Below are positions 13,516-26,000 of a stretch of DNA of 64,000 nt, one piece after another (positions within the stretch are counted from its first letter, which is position 1; every line of letters starts with the position of its first letter). The position numbers were made by a program, and so were the translations under genes. The stretch is from Himantopus leucocephalus. Lineage: Eukaryota; Chordata; Aves; Charadriiformes; Recurvirostridae. The notes under the pieces were generated by a model. It worked only from the letters and a program-made list of their open reading frames with translations, did not search any database and was not told where the DNA came from. The DNA lies in assembly GCA_003993805.1 (NCBI GenBank), contig RSEF01000020.1, positions 3,953,108 through 4,017,107 on the forward strand, in the 5' to 3' direction.

Positions 13516-13786
13516 NNNNNNNNNNNNNNNNNNNNNNNNNNNNNNNNNNNNNNNNNNNNNNNNNNNNNNNNNNNNNNNNNNNNNNNNNNNNNNNNNNNNN
13601 NNNNNNNNNNNNNNNNNNNNNNNNNNNNNNNNNNNNNNNNNNNNNNNNNNNNNNNNNNNNNNNNNNNNNNNNNNNNNNNNNNNNNNNNNNNNNNNNNNNN
13701 NNNNNNNNNNNNNNNNNNNNNNNNNNNNNNNNNNNNNNNNNNNNNNNNNNNNNNNNNNNNNNNNNNNNNNNNNNNNNNNNNNNNNN
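13516..13786. other. Assembly gap (271 N) over the probable promoter
   Basis: A run of 271 Ns lies directly upstream of the GC-rich first-exon region. The right edge begins with long T, G, T and C homopolymers (13787-13818), typical of low-quality sequence at the border of a GC-rich gap. The transcription start of PPP1R16B may lie inside or just right of it. Open frames that cross this gap are meaningless. Confidence 0.97.
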
Positions 13787-13820
13787 TTTTTTGGGGTTTT
13801 TTTTTTTTTTCCCCCCCCAA

Positions 13821-14068
13821 GGCCGCCCGCGGGGATGCTCCCCCGCTCCGCGCCTTCCCACCTGCCGGCAGGGGACGGGCTGCGCCGCGCCGCGCCGGTT
13901 CCGCGCCCCCCGCCTCCCCCCTCCGCGGCCCTCCGCGGCCCCACCTCGGGGCGGAGCCGCGGCCGGACCCGGAGGCGGGCGGGGGCCGGGGCTGCCGGCG
14001 CCGCTGCCTGCCTGCCCGCCTGCCTGCCTGCCGGCCGGGGCGGCCGGGCCCGTGCGGAGCCGCCGCGG
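13821..14068 (+). other. PPP1R16B: Probable non-coding exon 1 (5' UTR) of PPP1R16B; 5' end uncertain
   Basis: The 3' boundary is chosen at the donor CGCGG|GTGAGTG (GT at 14069-14070), the best donor match in the CpG island. No in-frame connection to the coding sequence is needed, because the start codon lies in the next exon. The 5' limit given is nominal; the real start may be further right or inside the gap. The exon would carry a GCCT-type repeat near its end. RNA evidence would settle both ends. Confidence 0.5.
14006..14032. repeat. Imperfect (GCCT)n microsatellite in the first exon
   Basis: About six GCCT/GCCC units run just upstream of the exon 1 donor. Such a short GC-rich repeat in a 5' UTR may vary in length between individuals. 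Confidence 0.7.
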
Positions 14069-14081
14069 GTGAGTGCGGAGC

Positions 14082-14129
14082 GGGGAGCGCGGGGCCGGGA
14101 GCGGGGAGCGGGGAGCGGGGCCGGGCGGG
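14082..14129 (+). other. G-quadruplex-forming G-tract cluster just inside intron 1
   Basis: Eight runs of three or four G (14082, 14091, 14097, 14103, 14110, 14117, 14123, 14127) are separated by mostly short linkers, several reading AGC or CC. This fits the G3+N1-7 quadruplex rule on the non-template strand, 13 bases after the exon 1 donor. Quadruplex or R-loop formation is inferred from sequence alone. Confidence 0.65.
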
Positions 14130-14182
14130 ATGCTGCGGGCGCGGCGGCGGGGCTCGCCGCTCTCCTTCCCCCGGGGAGCGCG

Positions 14183-14290
14183 TCCCCGTGCGCGTCTGTC
14201 CCCCGTGCGTCCGTCCCCCGTGTGTGTGTCCCCCGTGTGTGTGTCCCCCGCCCCCCGGTATGTGTCCCCCCCCCNTGTCCCCCCCCCCGC
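14183..14290. repeat. 15-bp C-rich minisatellite (TCCCCCGTGTGTGTG) in the CpG island
   Basis: Units of about 15 bases (TCCCCCGTGCGTCCG, then two of TCCCCCGTGTGTGTG, then degenerate C-rich copies) follow one another and run into C homopolymers broken by a single N at 14275. The true repeat number is therefore unknown. The complementary strand is G-rich and could form a quadruplex. Confidence 0.75.
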
Positions 14291-16672
14291 CGCCAGGCTG
14301 CAGTCACGCCGGGGAGTTTCGGTAACTCCAGCCCTGTGCGGTCCTGGACCGGGCTGGCGGGAGTCGCTGAAATAACGCCGTCCGCCGCCTTCCCCGGGCG
14401 GCGTGGGGCACCCGCTGGTCCCCCGGTGAATTCGGCCAGCCTTACCTCGGGCGCATCCAATGATGAGGAGGCGATTACCCCTTTAAGGCGGTTTTTACTC
14501 CGTTGAACGGGTCGGCGTTGGTGTTTTAAGTGCGCTTTTGTACCGTGGGTCGTCACGCAAAACCCCGAGAGGCTGAAGCTGTGAATTTCTTGTGTTTGTT
14601 CGTGAGTGGGTTTTCCTTACTGTATTTAGAAATCTTCTCCCTTTTGGCGTGATTCGGGTGTGGAAGAAACATGCCGGAGGTAGGATAAATACAAGCAACC
14701 GTAATTCCTGAAATGGCATCAGGGTTGCAAGTGCTGGTCCCTGTGTGAGATGAAGGTCTTTCTCGGAGAGAGTCTCCTTCAGATGCTGGCAGACCAGGCG
14801 GACTTCAGCCTGAACTTCAGCCCCTTCTCCAGCTCCGGGGTCTGAGGTGTCAGTGGGGGTAAGAGGTGCTTTCCGTTGACTCTGGTGACAAGCCAACAAG
14901 TTCACGTTTGTATCTTGCTAATCATGAAAAGATCTTTTCTGCAGCGTGGTAACTGCTCGAGGAGGAGGAAGATGCTTCAAGCTACAGCGGAGTAGCAGAG
15001 AAAGTGGCTTCTCCGATTGTCAAGGAAAGCAGAGGGCTCACAAACCTGGGGAGGGGGTGGGGGGGAAACCCTCCTGTGTTCCCTAACAAATGCTCGGGGA
15101 ACCTCGGGAGAAGCAGCTGCCTGTGCTGCCCTAGCTGTCACCTTGACCCAGCCTTCCTTGACCCGGGTGTCCTCAGCCCTGCCATTACTGCTAAGTGCTT
15201 TTTTCACAGATGGAAGGGCCAAGCGCTGTTGTGGCAGAAAGCAGGAGGGGGTTTTCTGTCTGGAACTGAATTTAGTCTGGTGGGGGGTTGTGTTCATTAT
15301 TAAATCCTGAATATGAAGAATACTTTTTTATTTATGTTTTTCCCTTCCTTGTTTAATCTCTACGCTATGGGTTAGACCACAAACTGTAGATGATATTGAA
15401 AATACTCTTATTACATTATTTTATGGGTTTTGCTTCATGTCCTGAGATCTCTCATGAGGTTTAAAAAAAAAAAAAAGTGCTTATTTTCCTTCTGGGTGGA
15501 AAACAAAAGTGACTATTTCATAAGAAAAATAAGGTTTAAAGTGTTGAACTTCAGATATCTGTGGTGGATGCGATGAAACGCTGAGATACCGCGTCTTCTT
15601 TTTGCTATCAAGACCACGTGTCCAGGCTGCCCGTTTCTAACAATGTCTTGTTGTTGAGTCCGTCATTGCAGGAAAAATGACTCTGTGTGAGTGTGCTGGT
15701 ACCAATTGTACCGGTTCCTTGGTGCTTCTGCAGCCACTTTGTTGGAACCTTATTTTCCCTTGGTTTAATAATTTATAAAATGCCTGTTGCCTCTAGGCAC
15801 ATTTCATCCAGTAAGAAGAAAAACATCAACCAGTGTTTACTAGTTATGGAGCCTGAGGTTGACAAATAATGAAGCTTTTGTAGATGGAGGGGATGTCTCA
15901 TATTTTATCTTATATAAACTCGCAAAAACACAGGGTTTATGCTAGAAGTCTTCTGGGGATGTTACTCCTCTCTTATCCCCGTCCTTAAAAAGGTCTCTTG
16001 CCCACTGGTGACAAAGTGGGTTTTAACTGTGACCTTCCTTAAGCTGTTTTTGGGTCTGCTTCTCCTTTTTGCTTTTACCTACGTCTGACTCAAGCTTGGC
16101 AGCTCTTGTGTATTTAATGATTGTCAAGTAAGAAAGCAAAATCAGGTCCTACATCTTCAGAGGCTTAGCTGCTTTGGCCTGAAAGAGATCACTCTCTTTT
16201 TGGGCAATAAATTGCCCTCTCAAATCCTCTGCCAGACACTTATGAACCACTGTCATTAACTGCGTTTTGAGTCACTCATTGAGCTGGAGGGGGAAGATTG
16301 CCCTGCAGTTCATCTTGTCTCCTTTGAAACTGCTAAATGATGAGTCAGTGACCTTAGTGGGCAAATTATATCATCAGCTAATTGGCCTAAGAAGAAAAAC
16401 TTGCTTGATATCAAACAAACAGACTGCTGCTGTTCTTCATCCTGAAACCCTCTGCTGCCCCAGGTGATATCTCCAGTTTCAAATACTTGCGGGGTTTTGT
16501 TGTGGCACTGGAAAGGGGCATCGTAAACTCGTGCTGTCAGCCGTACCAGTGCACGGCATCCACTCCACCTGCAGCAGGCGTTGAAGGTATCATCCCTTTA
16601 AAAAAAAAAACAAACCATAAAAATCTTAACATTTCAAGCTTGCCTTCCCCTGTGGACAGCCCTCTCCTCTTC

Positions 16673-16749
16673 TTCCTTGGAAGGTGAAACTGCGCACCAG
16701 GGTGTAATGTNCTCCTCGGAAGGTGAAACTGCTCACCGGGGTGTAATGT
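16673..16749. repeat. Direct repeat around a single N (probable false duplication)
   Basis: About 38 bases ending GGGTGTAATGT at 16710 are repeated from 16712 to 16749, with the single N at 16711 exactly between the copies. The copies differ at a few positions (for example GCGCACCAG against GCTCACCGG). This is best read as two overlapping contig ends that were not merged, with heterozygous or erroneous bases between them. Confidence 0.8.
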
Positions 16750-16884
16750 TTTTGGAGGATTTGGCTCTGCCAGGGATCCCAGCAGAGCCGAGCTGAGGAA
16801 GGGGGCGAAAGCGTGATGGCAGGGGCCCCACTCATCACCTTGCTGTCCCCGTCCCTGCTTTGGCAAAGCCCTCTTCAGCAGCAA

Positions 16885-17100
16885 TGTGCCTCTCCCCGGG
16901 CAGCTTCGTGGCCTGACACTGGGAACGCGGGTCAGGATTAGCCCTGGCGTGGGCAACGAAACGTGCTGTAGGGCGAGCGGGACGGTGCGCTCTGCCGGCG
17001 CCAAGGGTCAGCGCGACCTCGCTGCTCGTTTGCTCGTGGAAACTAATTCAGGGCTGGCGGCTTCTTTGCAAGGAGGGCTGTGATCGCAGGCGAGCGCCGG
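16885..17100. promoter_or_regulatory. CpG-enriched patch in intron 1
   Basis: CpG dinucleotides are much denser here than in surrounding intron sequence, for example GGGCGAGCGGGACGGTGCGC near 16973. It could be an enhancer or alternative promoter, or simply a GC-rich patch of avian intron. No donor-linked exon is evident. Confidence 0.3.
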
Positions 17101-20100
17101 TGTAGAAGCATCCAGGCTCCACAGGTTCAGCCTTCCTTTGCTTCAAGAGCTGCAGGAGTGAGCTGGGATGTGTGAAAGGGGTCAGCTGTTGGCTTTTTGC
17201 AAGGCTGTTAGTCGAGTTACACCACCTCCTCGGATGGCCTTGCCAGCTGGCTCATCCTTTAGGGAAGTTTAAAGAGGCTTATCGCAATCTTACTAGAAAT
17301 CTGTCGTCTTCTATTAATCTACTTGTCTCTCCTCATCGCCTTTCCACGTGCTCCCTTGCTCATTCATCTCGGCAGCACCGTCCTGCCTGCGCTGTGGCCG
17401 GTCGACACCAGCTGTGCCGCTTGCCAAAGTGCTCCTGGTTAGGGCACGTTCGTTTGTAGACTGTCGTGTTTGCTATACAGCGTGGTTTTTCTTTATATAT
17501 AGACAGATAGATACAATATTTTTAAATTTTTTTTTTTTTTTGAAGGTGACACTGCTGGATGGACGGCAGAGCCCGGGTGCTTTGCTGGCTGGTGGAGGTG
17601 CAGGGGAATTGGGGTGCCCAGGAGCGGTCAGACTCCAGCTCGGAGTAAGGCAAAGCCCCCCCCAGGCCAGGTCCTGCTGGGCGGCGGGCTCCGCGTGGAG
17701 CGCAGCATGCCTTGCCGCTGGCGGCAGCGAAAGGGACGGGTAATTGTGGATGTGAATCACCGGCTGCCTGCGCCTTCCCCTCTGAAATCAGGATAGTTCC
17801 CATTTCGGGGGTGGGGTGGGGGTAGCACTGCGCTTGGCTTGAGCAAACAGCACAGGTGAAGGGCAGCAGAAAACACTGTCAAACTTTGGGTGAAAGGAGG
17901 TGAGAGGGGCGAACGCTGCACACTGTGTCTCATGGTGAAGCAGGAAAGCATTCATCGGTGAGAGCGGACGATGCTGGACTGGGTCTGAGCTCGGTGGCAC
18001 CGCTGCTACCTGGGGCAAACGTTACGTTCGGAGTAACGCGGGTCTTCCTAATGGAACTTTTCCTTGCAGGTCTCACAGAAGCGTGTCAATACTGGGGTTA
18101 ACAGCCACATAGGCACCAAGGGAAAAAAAAAAAAGAATAGCTTGAGGGAGGCTAAGCCGTAATACCCATACAAAGCAAACAAACGGTATATCGTTTGACG
18201 TGGATTAGGTGAGCTGCGAGATCTCTGGCTCTAGAAGCCTGGGTAGGAAATGCAAAGCCTTTGACAAAGGTGGCTTTGGCTGTCCCTGCTTCCAGAGCCA
18301 GCATCCGCGTGCCGAGGCCGGTACCGGCGCTGCTGGGAGCCGCCTGTCCGCTTCTCCCCTCGACTTTCGCAGGGATGTGCTTTCCCCTGCACAACACGTT
18401 GTTTGCTCTCCGTGAATGTCGCTAGCTGGTGGGGAAAGAGATCAGTGTGGTGGGTTTTTTTTCCAGAATAGTCAGCTGACTTCATCCCATGGGAAGTGGT
18501 TGAAAAGCAGGAGACAGGTGGGTTGGCATTCCTGCTTCGCAGCCTTCCATAATTCCAGCAGGAGAAGGATAAACCGAGAGGTGCAGTTGCTGAGTCCTTT
18601 TCCATGTTTGCATTTGAAAGAGCTTGATAGGCTGTGATTAATGATGCTAAATGGAAGCTTGATAAATGGTAAATTCAAATGAGCCTCAAACAAAAATGGC
18701 TTTATAGGAAGGCTTTTGGTGTCGTGCAAAGTGCGGATTGTGGGTTTCATCTAGCGCTGTTTGGTTTATGGTTGGCAGAGTGCGTGGCGTGGACTTCCCC
18801 GTGCTGAGGTGCGTCCCCACTGCAGGGATCGCTGCTGCGCAGCAGCTCCTGCCCGAGCCGCGTCCCCGCAGACCCTCCTGCGGGCGGCTGTTTCTTTCCT
18901 GGTTTAGGTTAGTATCATGTTTCCAAATTCGGGCTGACAGATCTGCATCCGTGTCCCCATATCCAGGCTCTAATTAAGGATGCTCTAAAAGCAGCAGGCC
19001 AGCTACCATGGCCTTGCAGATCAGAACCATTGGCCTAATCTATTTTTAAAGTGAATTAAACTAGAAAAAGGTACCGCCACCCTAGAATGAGAAGCCACCT
19101 GGGGAGTTAACCCAGAATAGTTGTTCTGCTTTGAATTCGCACCTTATCTCACTTCAAAATAACTTTCCTTTCCACGTATGCAAGCACCGTAAGCACAGAA
19201 GGCAGGGCATGACTTAAGGAAGATCACCCAACACAGCTAGGAAAACATCGTATTTTCCCAAGGTCTTCTCTGCATCGCCCGCCGGCAATCCGCACACTCC
19301 CTTAACTTAGGCACCCTTTTCTGTGATAAATCTGCCCTGTTTCTTGCTCGGTCCCCTGCAGAGATCTGCACGCCTTTCCCGCTGTGGTTTGCTGTAGCCC
19401 CATGGCTGCCAGCTCTCCGCGACCCCCTCCGCTCCCCTCCCCTGTCCCGCTGGTCGCACACAGGGAAAGGAGCATCCCCAGTGGTCCCCGGCAAGATTGC
19501 GCAAAGATCTTTTCTTAGGCTGGATGGGACCTTATCACCTTTCTCGGTGAGTCAGTGTGAGCACTAGGTAAGAGGCAGCATCAGGTGCCTTTTTCTGAGC
19601 TGGGGCTGATAACCTGAGCTGGGCACGGGTGGCGGGCGTAAATTATTTGCAGCGGCCGACCTGGGCGCTGCTCTCGGGCTGCTCTCGTCTTGCCTTGGCT
19701 GGGAGGAGGAGTGGGGATATTTGCATGATGTTTTGAGTTGTGCTGAGACACTCTGCTGTTACACTGCTCCTTCGGATTTGTCAAGCTCAAGTTAAATGTA
19801 TATAATTTTAACATCTCATGATTCTTTGGGGGCTGACTCATGTTTTTTTGGCCTGAATGAATCATAGCTCTCGAACTCCATTGCTAAATTCATTATGCAA
19901 CAATTACAGGGTTGGAAATGCCACCCTAAGTGCACACAAACAAGCTGGCAGCAATTTTCCCCTCCTTTTCTCTCACCCCGTGTTGCCAAGAGACCTCCCT
20001 TGTGAGTTTGCTCGTTAGCTCGTGCCTCGGCTCCGTAGGTGAGGGGCCACTCGGCACCCTGCGTCTTGAGGCTTTGCCCTTGAGCTGGAAGGGGCAGGAG

Positions 20101-22973
20101 GTGCAGGTTGGGTATTTCTGGAAGAGCAGAGAGGGGTCAGCCTAGGAGGGAAGGCCGGAGACGCGCAGCTTCGCTCATTGGTGCCAGTTGACTTAATTTT
20201 GTCCCAACTGCTCCATGTGACGTTACGGTATAGTCATGGCACCTCTAATGATCTGTGTGGGAAAACCCCAAGTATGAGGCGCTGCTCTACAGTGGCTCCG
20301 TGTGGCAATATTGGATGTTGGCAGCGCTTCACCGGCACAAATTCTGCTTCATTCCTTGCTTGGCAGCTCAAAGGTCAAATACGCATCGGAGGACAAAGGC
20401 CAAGGAAGATGTGAGCCCCATGCTGGCTGTGAGGTGTCTCGTAAAACCCACCGTTTCCTCTGCTTCGTGGTGTTAAGCTGAGATTTGGGGATTTGTGTAG
20501 GGCTTGGCTCTTTATTACCAAGGTCTTGAGCAAGAGTTCATCTGGTGTGTGAAATTAAGAGGGGCTTTGTACTGGGTGGGCTTTGCTTGCTGACATGCTT
20601 AACCCACCAAAGCAGCTGTCAGTGAGATGCAGAAGGACCATCTCCACTGTCTGTAGGATCAGGTCAGATTTCTGGCTTTAATGTGCCCCTGCTACCTGAA
20701 TTTGACTTTACCAGAACACTGATTTTTCTGCCATCTAAATATAAGTGCTTCTCAGAACAAATATTCAGCTGAGGTACATACAGAATGGCGGGGTTGGTAC
20801 CTGTGCCTGGGAAGCCCTCCAGAAAGTCTCGCTGAAGAGCAGCTGTTTTTCCCAGCTGAGTTCTGGCCCTTAAATCTTGATATCTTTGGGAAGAGTCTCT
20901 CCCCTGGGCAGGTCTGGCTGTTTGCACATCCAGGCATGGCTGCGCATGGAGACAGCAGAGGATGGCTAAACCTTGTGCTCATGGGTGGACGAGGTTCTCC
21001 TTGGCCTGTGGCAGCAGAGCCCTAGTGCTTGTGATCCCAGAAACGGTGGAAGCAAAGTAAGAACTACACTGAGGAGGAGGAGGAGAGCAGAACCGGCTAT
21101 TCTGGTTCATAGTCAAGTTACCGTAAAGTATCCAAAATTGTATTTTCAAACTAAGAAGTGGTAAATATTTGATGAAACTGAATGTCAGAGCAACTGTATT
21201 GTCAGAGCAGCAAGTCAAGCCAACGTACCATCTCTGACTGTGGCCAAGAGTAGATGCAGAAAACATAGAAAGTAGGGCATGTATGGTGACGTGCGGGTTG
21301 ATAACTGCGCCTAAAAATAAGGTACTTTAGAAACATAAAATCTGCCTCGCAAGCAAGGCAGTGGCAAGCTGCTCCGAGTGCCTGATTTAAGACTGAAGCT
21401 GGTGATGTTGGCACTGCAGAAAGCTGTGCTAACATTTTGTTAGCATTTTGCTAGCAAAACATTTTGCTTCAATCTGATGGTTTGCATCTAAGATAAGGCG
21501 AGTTACTCTGGAGCTGTGCTTGGGCGGAGGTGGGAGCGAGAGGCAGCGATGGGGCTGTTGGCACAGATGGTTTTGCTCAGCCAAGCCCTGCCGGCAGCAG
21601 CCTGCTTCCCATGCAGGATTTCTGCTGAGCTGCATTTTAAGGAGCCTTTGTCCTCTTCAAGTGTTATGGTTCAACTTTCTAGAAGATGCGCTTGTAATAT
21701 TCCTGCAGGCTTCAAGGGAGAACAGTCTCGATGGTGCTGCAGTAGCAGGGTCTGGTGGTGCTGATCTTCGCTGCTGTTGTGAATGGGCTGATACCGGTAC
21801 CCTATGGAAACCATATGATGCTGCTTGTCGGAGCGTTGCAGGGAAGCCTGACCCGCTGTGCTGTAGGTCTGTTAGTGTCAGATCAGCAGCCTCGGGATCC
21901 CCTTCTTGCATGCTGGTGGCTGACCTTGACCTGCAAAGGCTGGGTGGACAGGAGGATGAATTTTTTGGAGTGAAGGGGTGACATGTGCGTGGTTTAGCAG
22001 TGGAATAAGTAAGTCGTTGCAGAGTTCACCAAGGTAGAAGGGCCGTGCCTTAGATAACAAATCCAGATGTTTGAGCCATATGGAGCAAAGCATCCCGCAC
22101 TGTAGCGTGGATAATTCATTTTTCCCAAAGTCTCACCTCTTTACTCTCCCAGCAGAGCCCGTGGGCACCCCGCTGGTCCCCCCACAGCAGAGGCAGGTGG
22201 GCAACACCATCCTGAGTAGATGTATGGGCTCCCTGACGGATGCAGGATGGGTCAGAGGGCACCTTATTGTGTGGTTTGGTTAAGATCTGAGGATTATTGG
22301 AATGGTTATAGAAATGGTCAATAGTGTCCGTAAGCATTAGAGTTGAAAGAGTTTTGTTAGCAATAATTAAATACAACTGCTATTTAAAAAGGATAAATCA
22401 GATTGTTGGGAAGAGCATCCTCTCTTAAATCTCCCACAAAATCAATATTCTTCCTGTTGGTGTGTAGTGTAGCAGACACTTTCAAATCCTGCCGGTCGTA
22501 TTCAAGCCCACCATAAAGCACCACATCATCCTGACAGCAGCGCTTCTCACCAGTCTCCCCAAACCTCTCTTCATGCCACGGCGAGCTGTTTGGCATGTTT
22601 GGCTCTGGGTGGTTGTACCCAGTTGGTGACATCTGTTCCATGGCCGGGGGCAAATGCCTGGTGCTAGTGTGCTACGTGATATTTGCTCCTGTGGTCTGGT
22701 AGTCTGGGGACCTCTCCTACCTTCTGCCCGAGCTGATGCATCCCGCTGGACCTGACCTTGGGTCGCTCCATGCTGGAGTCTAGGCGTCCAGCTTGGAAGG
22801 AGTTATTATCTCTCGATGTTAACGTTGGTATAGCAAACTCCAGTATGGACGTGCAGAGACAAGTCTTCTCTTGCATACCAACGTCATCTCGCAGCGTGAA
22901 CCCAACATGTGTTGTCCCTTCCTCCCATCTGATTGTAGTTGTGGTGGCTTCATTGGCTGCTGGCATTGTCACT

Positions 22974-23045
22974 GCGGTACCAGCAAGCTTCCAGAATCAC
23001 TCATTCGCCNTGGTACCAGAAAGCTTCCAGAATCACTCCTTCGCC
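22974..23045. repeat. Direct repeat around a single N (probable false duplication)
   Basis: About 35 bases (GGTACCAGCAAGCTTCCAGA onward) end at 23009 and recur from 23011 to 23045 with two or three differences. The N at 23010 lies exactly between them. The arrangement is the same as at the other single-N joints. Confidence 0.8.
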
Positions 23046-26000
23046 TTGGAAAGATAAGAACGAGGCAGGACTCTCTTCTGGAGGCAAAGAAACCAGAAAA
23101 AATTAGAAATAGAGGAAAGTAGTCCCATGGGATGGTAACTCCCTGGGAGGATGCTGCAGAAAGGCTCAGCCATGGGGGGCTGCGTAGCTGTATGGGGGCA
23201 GGGGGGATGTCCGCTGTCCCTGTCACCGGAGGTGTGTCGCACAGAGGTGACAGGGAGAGTGGGCTTCCCTCGGGAAAGGCATAACCCAGTCAATAGCTGA
23301 GAGCCTGCAAAAGCCCTGCCGCTGAAACATCCTCTGTTGGCCCGGCTCGAGGTGCCGAGGAGCTGTAAATGGAAAATCCAGGCACTTATCTAGCTTGTTG
23401 CTGAGCCAGAATAGGGTTGTTCCCAGGATTTTTTTATTTTTTTTTTCCATGGACCAACATGTGTGTAAGTGGCTTTAAACAATGGAAGGATTTCTGTTAA
23501 AAAGACTGGGGTGCAGGCGAATAGGGCTTTAATTTGTATCTTAAGGGAAGGGTGTGGGCTCTTGCAGTGGTGTTTTTGAGATTCTGTTGGAAATGAGCTT
23601 TGTTTTTTTCCCATGTCTTATTTTAAAGCCTGTTTTGGGGGAAAAAACGTTGTCGTTTTTCAAATTACAGCTCTCCAAATATGTAGTTTAAAATGTCAGG
23701 AAGGGGGATGCAGTTTTGGAAGACTCCACACATCTGTCTGTTGCAGGGCTGATAAAAAACGGAAGCTTTAACCAGAAAAACAAATAAAAGGAGGTAATAT
23801 CACTGTCACAGATGGGTCGGGCTGCTTTCCCTGCAGGTGTCTGCATTGCAACCCACCCTCACATATAATGTGCTGTGGAAAAAATAAATGGAGAGCCGAA
23901 TCGGAGACTTATGCCCTCAATTAATTTTTGTTCCACATAATCGGAGCTGCTGCATGCCTTTCCTTCAATATTTAACTGCTTGCCTCAGAAGACGGGGCTG
24001 CTCTCGTGCGAGGGAAGTTGGGATTCGGTTTGTGTTTGCGCAGAAATCCTGTTCTGATCTTTCTTTCTTTGCCTAAGGGCAGGAATCCTGCTGCTCCTCT
24101 GATGCGAGAGATAAATTTTGTTAGCAGATACTTTTCTTTGGGAGAGCAAAGGGGAGAGGGGAGTGGTATGTAATGAATTCTTGAAGGAATAAAATTTCCT
24201 TGTCTTCAAGCATCATCTTCTCTAGAGTCCCATGTGCTGCCTGGAGCCCGTGTCTGCGCTCTCTCAGTGGGGAGCAGCGGGCAGAGCTTTGCTCCTGGGT
24301 TGGTGTATACAGTCCTCATCGACGGGGAAAAAAAAATAAGTCGGTACAATTAGTGTGTGCTCTCTGCAGATTTACAGGCTGCTGAATAGTTTATCGCAGT
24401 ATGTTAAAAGGGGATGGATTGTTTTGGTGTGTAGCTTGAAACTGAGCTTAGTTTCTGATTTTTAACTTGATTCAAAATCACAGTTAGAATTTTTTAAAGT
24501 TCAAACTAACCAAAATGTCCCTCTCCCTTCTCTGCGTGGCAACCTGATGGCCAAGAGCCCGGGCTCTCTGTTTTTACCGATTCACCCATCGACTTGAGGG
24601 TGGGAGGCAAAGCCGAGGGAAGATTCACCCTCGGGAAGCAAAAGGGGGCTGAGCCGTTTCTGCAGCTCCGAGGCACCCTGGAAGGTGCACCCCGCGCCCG
24701 GTGCGGAGCTGTGCCTCAAACTGAGGGCTGGGAGAGCCGGCTCTGCCGTGGATGTGGGGGGAGAGCAGCCAGAGCGGAGCTGGGCTGCCTCGCCTCGGGA
24801 GCACGGCTGGTAAGTAGGATGCTTGGGAATAAAAGTGGAGGGGGGATGAAAAACCCCAAACTTGTAGTGAACATGAAAACTATCCATATCAATGTTCCGG
24901 ATTTGAAAATCTACATTTAACGCAAAAAAGTGGCAGCCTTGAGAGAGCTGTGTGGAGCAGACATAGAGCATTCGCTCTACGGAGCTTCTAGATGAAGGTT
25001 TTCCGAAGTGAGTCCTGCTGCCTTGCAGTGGGAACTGGGCTTCAGGAGCAGCTTTACGCAAGGACCATGTGGAGGAAAGCAAACGCCGAGCTGGTCAAGC
25101 TTTATGCTCTGGTTTGCTCCTAAAACACGGGTCAAAGAGAGCTTGGGATGTGTCCTGCTGAAGCAAAGTCCTCCCTGGCTGCGGCCGTGTCCGATGAACC
25201 CGCAGCCCCAGCTCTCCAGCTGTGGATAGGAGCTTAATGGCCGGCGTATGTACGTCTGGGGACCACCACCGGATATTTTTTGCTGGTTACGGAGGTGCCA
25301 CCAGAAAGAGCAGCGTGTCTCCAAGCACGCTGATGTGGGGGAGTGGTGCTTGGCACAGAAGGTCTTTTTTTTTTTTAAGGAAGCCCACGTTGAGATATTG
25401 ATAGGAAAAAGAATGTATATTGTGCTGTGTTGAGTGTTTACAGGAAATATATGGTGAAAATACCGAGGGGTTTTCCTCAAACAACTATCAATATTATTAG
25501 GAGTGGAACAGTTGGGAGGAGAAAAGAATGAGGCACTTAAAATTTTCTATTACCAGCACTGGCTCCAAAGAGATTTTTTTTTTTTTTTTTACTTCTTGTT
25601 TCGCTTTTTTATTCTCTCTCTTATTTCATTTCCACTGCTAGGAAGGAGCTCACTGAAGAAGGAGAGATTATCTGGAACTAGAGATAAAGCGGCCAAACCA
25701 AAATGTTTTTAATTCTCTGGGGAAGAATTTAGCTTTAAATTTTGAGCTTTCCATTAAGCAACAAAAATAACTTACGTGTAGACACCTTCACCACCAAACT
25801 CACCTTTGCATCAAGTGGCAATGAAACTTCCTTTGCTGCAGACGGGTAAAACAGTATCTTCACTTTAAGGAGGTAATTGGGGCACAGATTAAGTTACTTA
25901 CTTTGCATACAAGAAACCTTTGGGAAAGCCAAGAATCTCTCCCGAAACTCCCGATTTCTGATGAGATCTCTCACCCAGAAGACTCCTGTGCCTGCTCTTC

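Larger units (their letters stand above)
13787..14520 (+). promoter_or_regulatory. PPP1R16B: CpG island, probable PPP1R16B promoter
   Basis: The GC content and CpG density are far above the rest of the window, for example CGCCGCGCCGCGCCGG near 13882, two copies of CTCCGCGGCC at 13921-13940 and a GC box GGGGCGG at 13948-13954. Density falls off by about 14520. No TATA box is visible, which fits a CpG-island promoter. The island holds the likely non-coding first exon and its donor. The strand is inferred from the downstream coding exons. Part of the island is probably lost in the gap at 13516-13786. Confidence 0.8.

Noticed and set aside
13390..14556. Long open frames of 300-350 codons across the first gap on both strands
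   Set aside because: They are kept open only by the 271 Ns and by GC-rich sequence without stops; the residues are low-complexity Pro, Arg, Gly and Ala.
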